From positions 53,197-59,941 of the forward strand of contig NZ_JACXJG010000009.1 in assembly GCF_014904065.1 (NCBI RefSeq): a DNA stretch of 6,745 nucleotides, read 5' to 3'. Position numbers and translations under genes: made by a program. This document shows positions 5,435-6,745 of this stretch, piece after piece. Source of the DNA: Gulosibacter sediminis (GTDB taxonomy: Bacteria > Actinomycetota > Actinomycetes > Actinomycetales > Microbacteriaceae). The notes under the pieces are model-generated. The model did not search any database. It was given only the letters and a program-made list of their open reading frames with translations, and was not told the DNA's origin. How positions within the stretch are numbered: the stretch's first letter is position 1; each line of letters starts with the position of its first letter.

Positions 5435-6292
5435 ATGACCGCTTCTGTTCCTCAGTTGGTCGCGCTGCTCGATGGCTCGCTCGTCGATGTCGAAACTCCA
5501 TTGCTGCGCGCTGACGACCTCGGCGTCGTACGCGGCGATGGCGTCTTCGACGTCGCTTCGTGCCGCTCCGGCCACGTAATCGACCTGCCCGCCCACCTTG
5601 ACCGCCTCGCCACGTCGGCGCACATCCTTTCGCTGCCCGAGCCCAACCGCGCCGGCTACGAGCGCGCGGTCGCCGCGCTCGTCGTCGCGTGGGACTGGGA
5701 TGCGCATCCCGAAGCGACCGTGCGCCTCGTCGAGACGCGCGGCCCCGAGTTTGGCGGCGACGCAACTTGCTGGGCGATGATGCAGCCGGTTTCTGCGGCG
5801 GTGCTGCGTGAGCGCGAGGGCGTGCGCGTCGTCGTGCTCGACCGTGGCCACGAAGCCGAAGAGACGAGCCAGCTGCCGTGGCTGCTGCCGGGCGCGAAGA
5901 GCCTCTCGTACGGCATCAACATGGCGGCGAAGCGCTGGGCGAAGGCGAACGGCGCCGACGACGCGATCTTTGTCACGCCCTCGGGTCGGCTGCTCGAGGG
6001 GCCGACGTCGGCGCTCGTGGTCGACCTCGACGGTGAGCTCGTAACGCCGAAGCAGGACGGCATCTTGCCGTCGACGACGCTGCGCGCGCTCATGGATGCC
6101 GCCGCCGAGGACGGCCTCAGCGTGCGCTTCGACGAACTGCCCCACGAGGTGCTATCGCGGGTGCAGGGCGCCTGGCTGCTGTCGTCGGGTCGCATCCTCG
6201 CGCCGATCGAATCGGTTGACGGCGTCGACGTGCCGCGCTCGCCGCTGCACGGCCGCGTCGCGCGGATGCTGCGCGTGCCCGGATCCGCGTAG
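5435..6292 (+). CDS. Class IV aminotransferase / aminodeoxychorismate lyase-like PLP enzyme
   Basis: A 285-residue cytoplasmic enzyme of the fold-type IV pyridoxal-phosphate group, which covers branched-chain and D-amino-acid aminotransferases and 4-amino-4-deoxychorismate lyase (PabC, folate pathway). Visible landmarks in order: RGDGVFD (33-39), HLDRL with Arg57 for the cofactor phosphate, LPGAKSLSYG with Lys155 as the Schiff-base lysine, DDAIFVTPSGRLLEGPTSAL (175-194) with Glu188 at the cofactor pyridine nitrogen, and a C-terminal substrate-side segment. These positions fit the roughly 285-residue family length. The AKSLSYGINMAAK form and the length resemble actinobacterial proteins annotated as aminodeoxychorismate lyase, but a general aminotransferase cannot be excluded, so I give no gene symbol. 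No pabA/pabB partner is in the window. It starts at the ATG at 5435, six nt after TACGCT and without a Shine-Dalgarno. It diverges from the FUSC-like gene. Confidence 0.92.
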   Translation: MTASVPQLVALLDGSLVDVETPLLRADDLGVVRGDGVFDVASCRSGHVIDLPAHLDRLATSAHILSLPEPNRAGYERAVAALVVAWDWDAHPEATVRLVETRGPEFGGDATCWAMMQPVSAAVLREREGVRVVVLDRGHEAEETSQLPWLLPGAKSLSYGINMAAKRWAKANGADDAIFVTPSGRLLEGPTSALVVDLDGELVTPKQDGILPSTTLRALMDAAAEDGLSVRFDELPHEVLSRVQGAWLLSSGRILAPIESVDGVDVPRSPLHGRVARMLRVPGSA

Positions 6293-6310
6293 CTCGGCTT
6301 GTCGCTGAAC

Positions 6311-6352
6311 GACGAAGCGGGGCGCCTCCTGTTGGAGACGCCCCGCTTCGTC
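6311..6352. terminator. Long hairpin terminator between convergent genes
   Basis: A 14-bp perfect stem (6311-6324 with 6339-6352) continues, after one C-A mismatch, into 4 more base pairs (6326-6329 with 6334-6337) around a TGTT loop. It lies 18 nt after the PLP-enzyme stop and 7 nt after the stop of the opposing gene. It can therefore end transcription from both sides. No T-run follows on either strand. Confidence 0.85.
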
Positions 6353-6359
6353 ATTGGTG

Positions 6360-6745
6360 CTAGGCCTGGTGGCCGCGGTTGCGCAGGTACGCGAGCACGG
6401 TCGGGTCGTTCGTCTGGCCAAGCCAGTCGAGCAGTTCGGGCGACGCGGCGGGCGCCGCCGCGAGGTACGGCCACAGCTCGCGGTGCTCCTTCATCGCTTC
6501 GAGCTCGGATGCGCTGGCGTCAGACTCGAGCGCCCGGCGTGCGAGCGAGGGCAGGTCGGCCCGCGCGGGCTCCTGCGGCGCGTCCTGCGCCTCGGGCGCC
6601 TCGACGCCGGTCGGCGCCGACTGCTCGGGCTGCGAGAGGTAGCCATAGCCCTGCTCGGTGTTCGCCTCGGTGGCCGACGATGCGGGCACGGATGCGCTGC
6701 TCGCGTCGGTCTGCTGCGAGGTGTCGCCGCCGAAGTTGACGCTGG
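6360..6745 (-). CDS. Partial protein with C-terminal variant leucine-rich-repeat (LRV)-like module
   Basis: The frame is open from the window edge to the TAG at 6360, giving about 127 visible residues; the N-terminus is missing. The first ~60 residues are a low-complexity linker rich in Ser, Ala, Gln, Pro and Glu (for example GYGYLSQPEQ). The last ~66 residues form a compact helical module: LARRALESDASASELEAM, then EHRELWPYLAAAPAASPELL, then DWLGQTNDPTVLAYLRNR. The spacing of 'ES-D-ASASEL', 'HREL-P-LAAAPAASPELLDWL' and 'DP-V-A-L--R' is what I know from LRV-like domains of actinobacterial hypothetical proteins, where the module is usually taken as a helical, possibly protein-binding scaffold. 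A GTG at 6689 is in frame but has no ribosome site, so I treat the gene as continuing beyond the edge. The function is unknown. Confidence 0.75.
   Translation of the reverse strand, partial: SVNFGGDTSQQTDASSASVPASSATEANTEQGYGYLSQPEQSAPTGVEAPEAQDAPQEPARADLPSLARRALESDASASELEAMKEHRELWPYLAAAPAASPELLDWLGQTNDPTVLAYLRNRGHQA

Noticed and set aside
5698..5709. Perfect palindrome GGATGCGCATCC as a possible binding site.
   Set aside because: It is inside the PLP-enzyme coding region (Trp-Asp-Ala-His-Pro codons) and is two copies of the frequent GGATGC word back to back; no promoter context.
5369..6145. An N-terminal extension of the FUSC-like protein of about 259 residues.
   Set aside because: It is antisense to the PLP-enzyme gene and is Arg-rich noise typical of opposite frames in high-GC coding DNA. 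The membrane domain begins directly after the ATG at 5368.

Overview
The window is a dense, high-GC stretch of bacterial chromosome. It holds six complete protein genes and one gene cut by the right edge. Heavy G/C bias at third codon positions, GTG starts with strong Shine-Dalgarno sequences, TAnnCT-type -10 boxes placed so that transcripts would begin at the start codon, and a C-terminal variant leucine-rich-repeat (LRV) module all point to an actinobacterium. Microbacteriaceae-like is my best guess. No rRNA, tRNA, CRISPR, insertion sequence, phage gene or integration scar is visible.

Left (18-2484, minus strand): a two-gene PTS operon of the ascorbate (L-Asc, SgaT/UlaA) family. The upstream gene is a IIA-IIB fusion (His68 and Cys186 carry the phosphate) and the downstream gene is the IIC membrane permease. 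Together with EI and HPr, encoded elsewhere, they would import and phosphorylate a sugar acid such as L-ascorbate. No catabolic gene is visible, but the operon may continue past the left edge. Its control region (2485-2671) is shared with a divergent YciI-family gene. It holds two perfect short palindromes, one overlapping a -35-like box, plus an inverted repeat and an A/T-richer patch.

Middle (2672-4216): the small YciI-family gene runs toward a CynX/NimT-type major-facilitator transporter on the minus strand. The two genes meet at a 14-bp-stem hairpin that can serve both.

Right-middle (4325-6292): a half-size FUSC/aromatic-acid-exporter-like membrane protein lies on the minus strand, upstream of and possibly co-expressed with the MFS gene. 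Diverging from it is a fold-type IV PLP enzyme (class IV aminotransferase / aminodeoxychorismate lyase-like). The 66-bp divergent gap has a -10 box 6-7 nt before each start codon, so both messages are predicted to be leaderless.

Right edge (6360-6745, minus): the C-terminal part of a protein with a Gln/Ala/Ser/Pro-rich linker and a terminal LRV-like module. It converges on the PLP-enzyme gene across a long hairpin terminator.

I find no strong evidence for an undescribed multi-gene system here. The better leads are the architecture of the PTS control region, the paired leaderless promoters, a 16-nt intergenic repeat, and an over-frequent GGATGC word.
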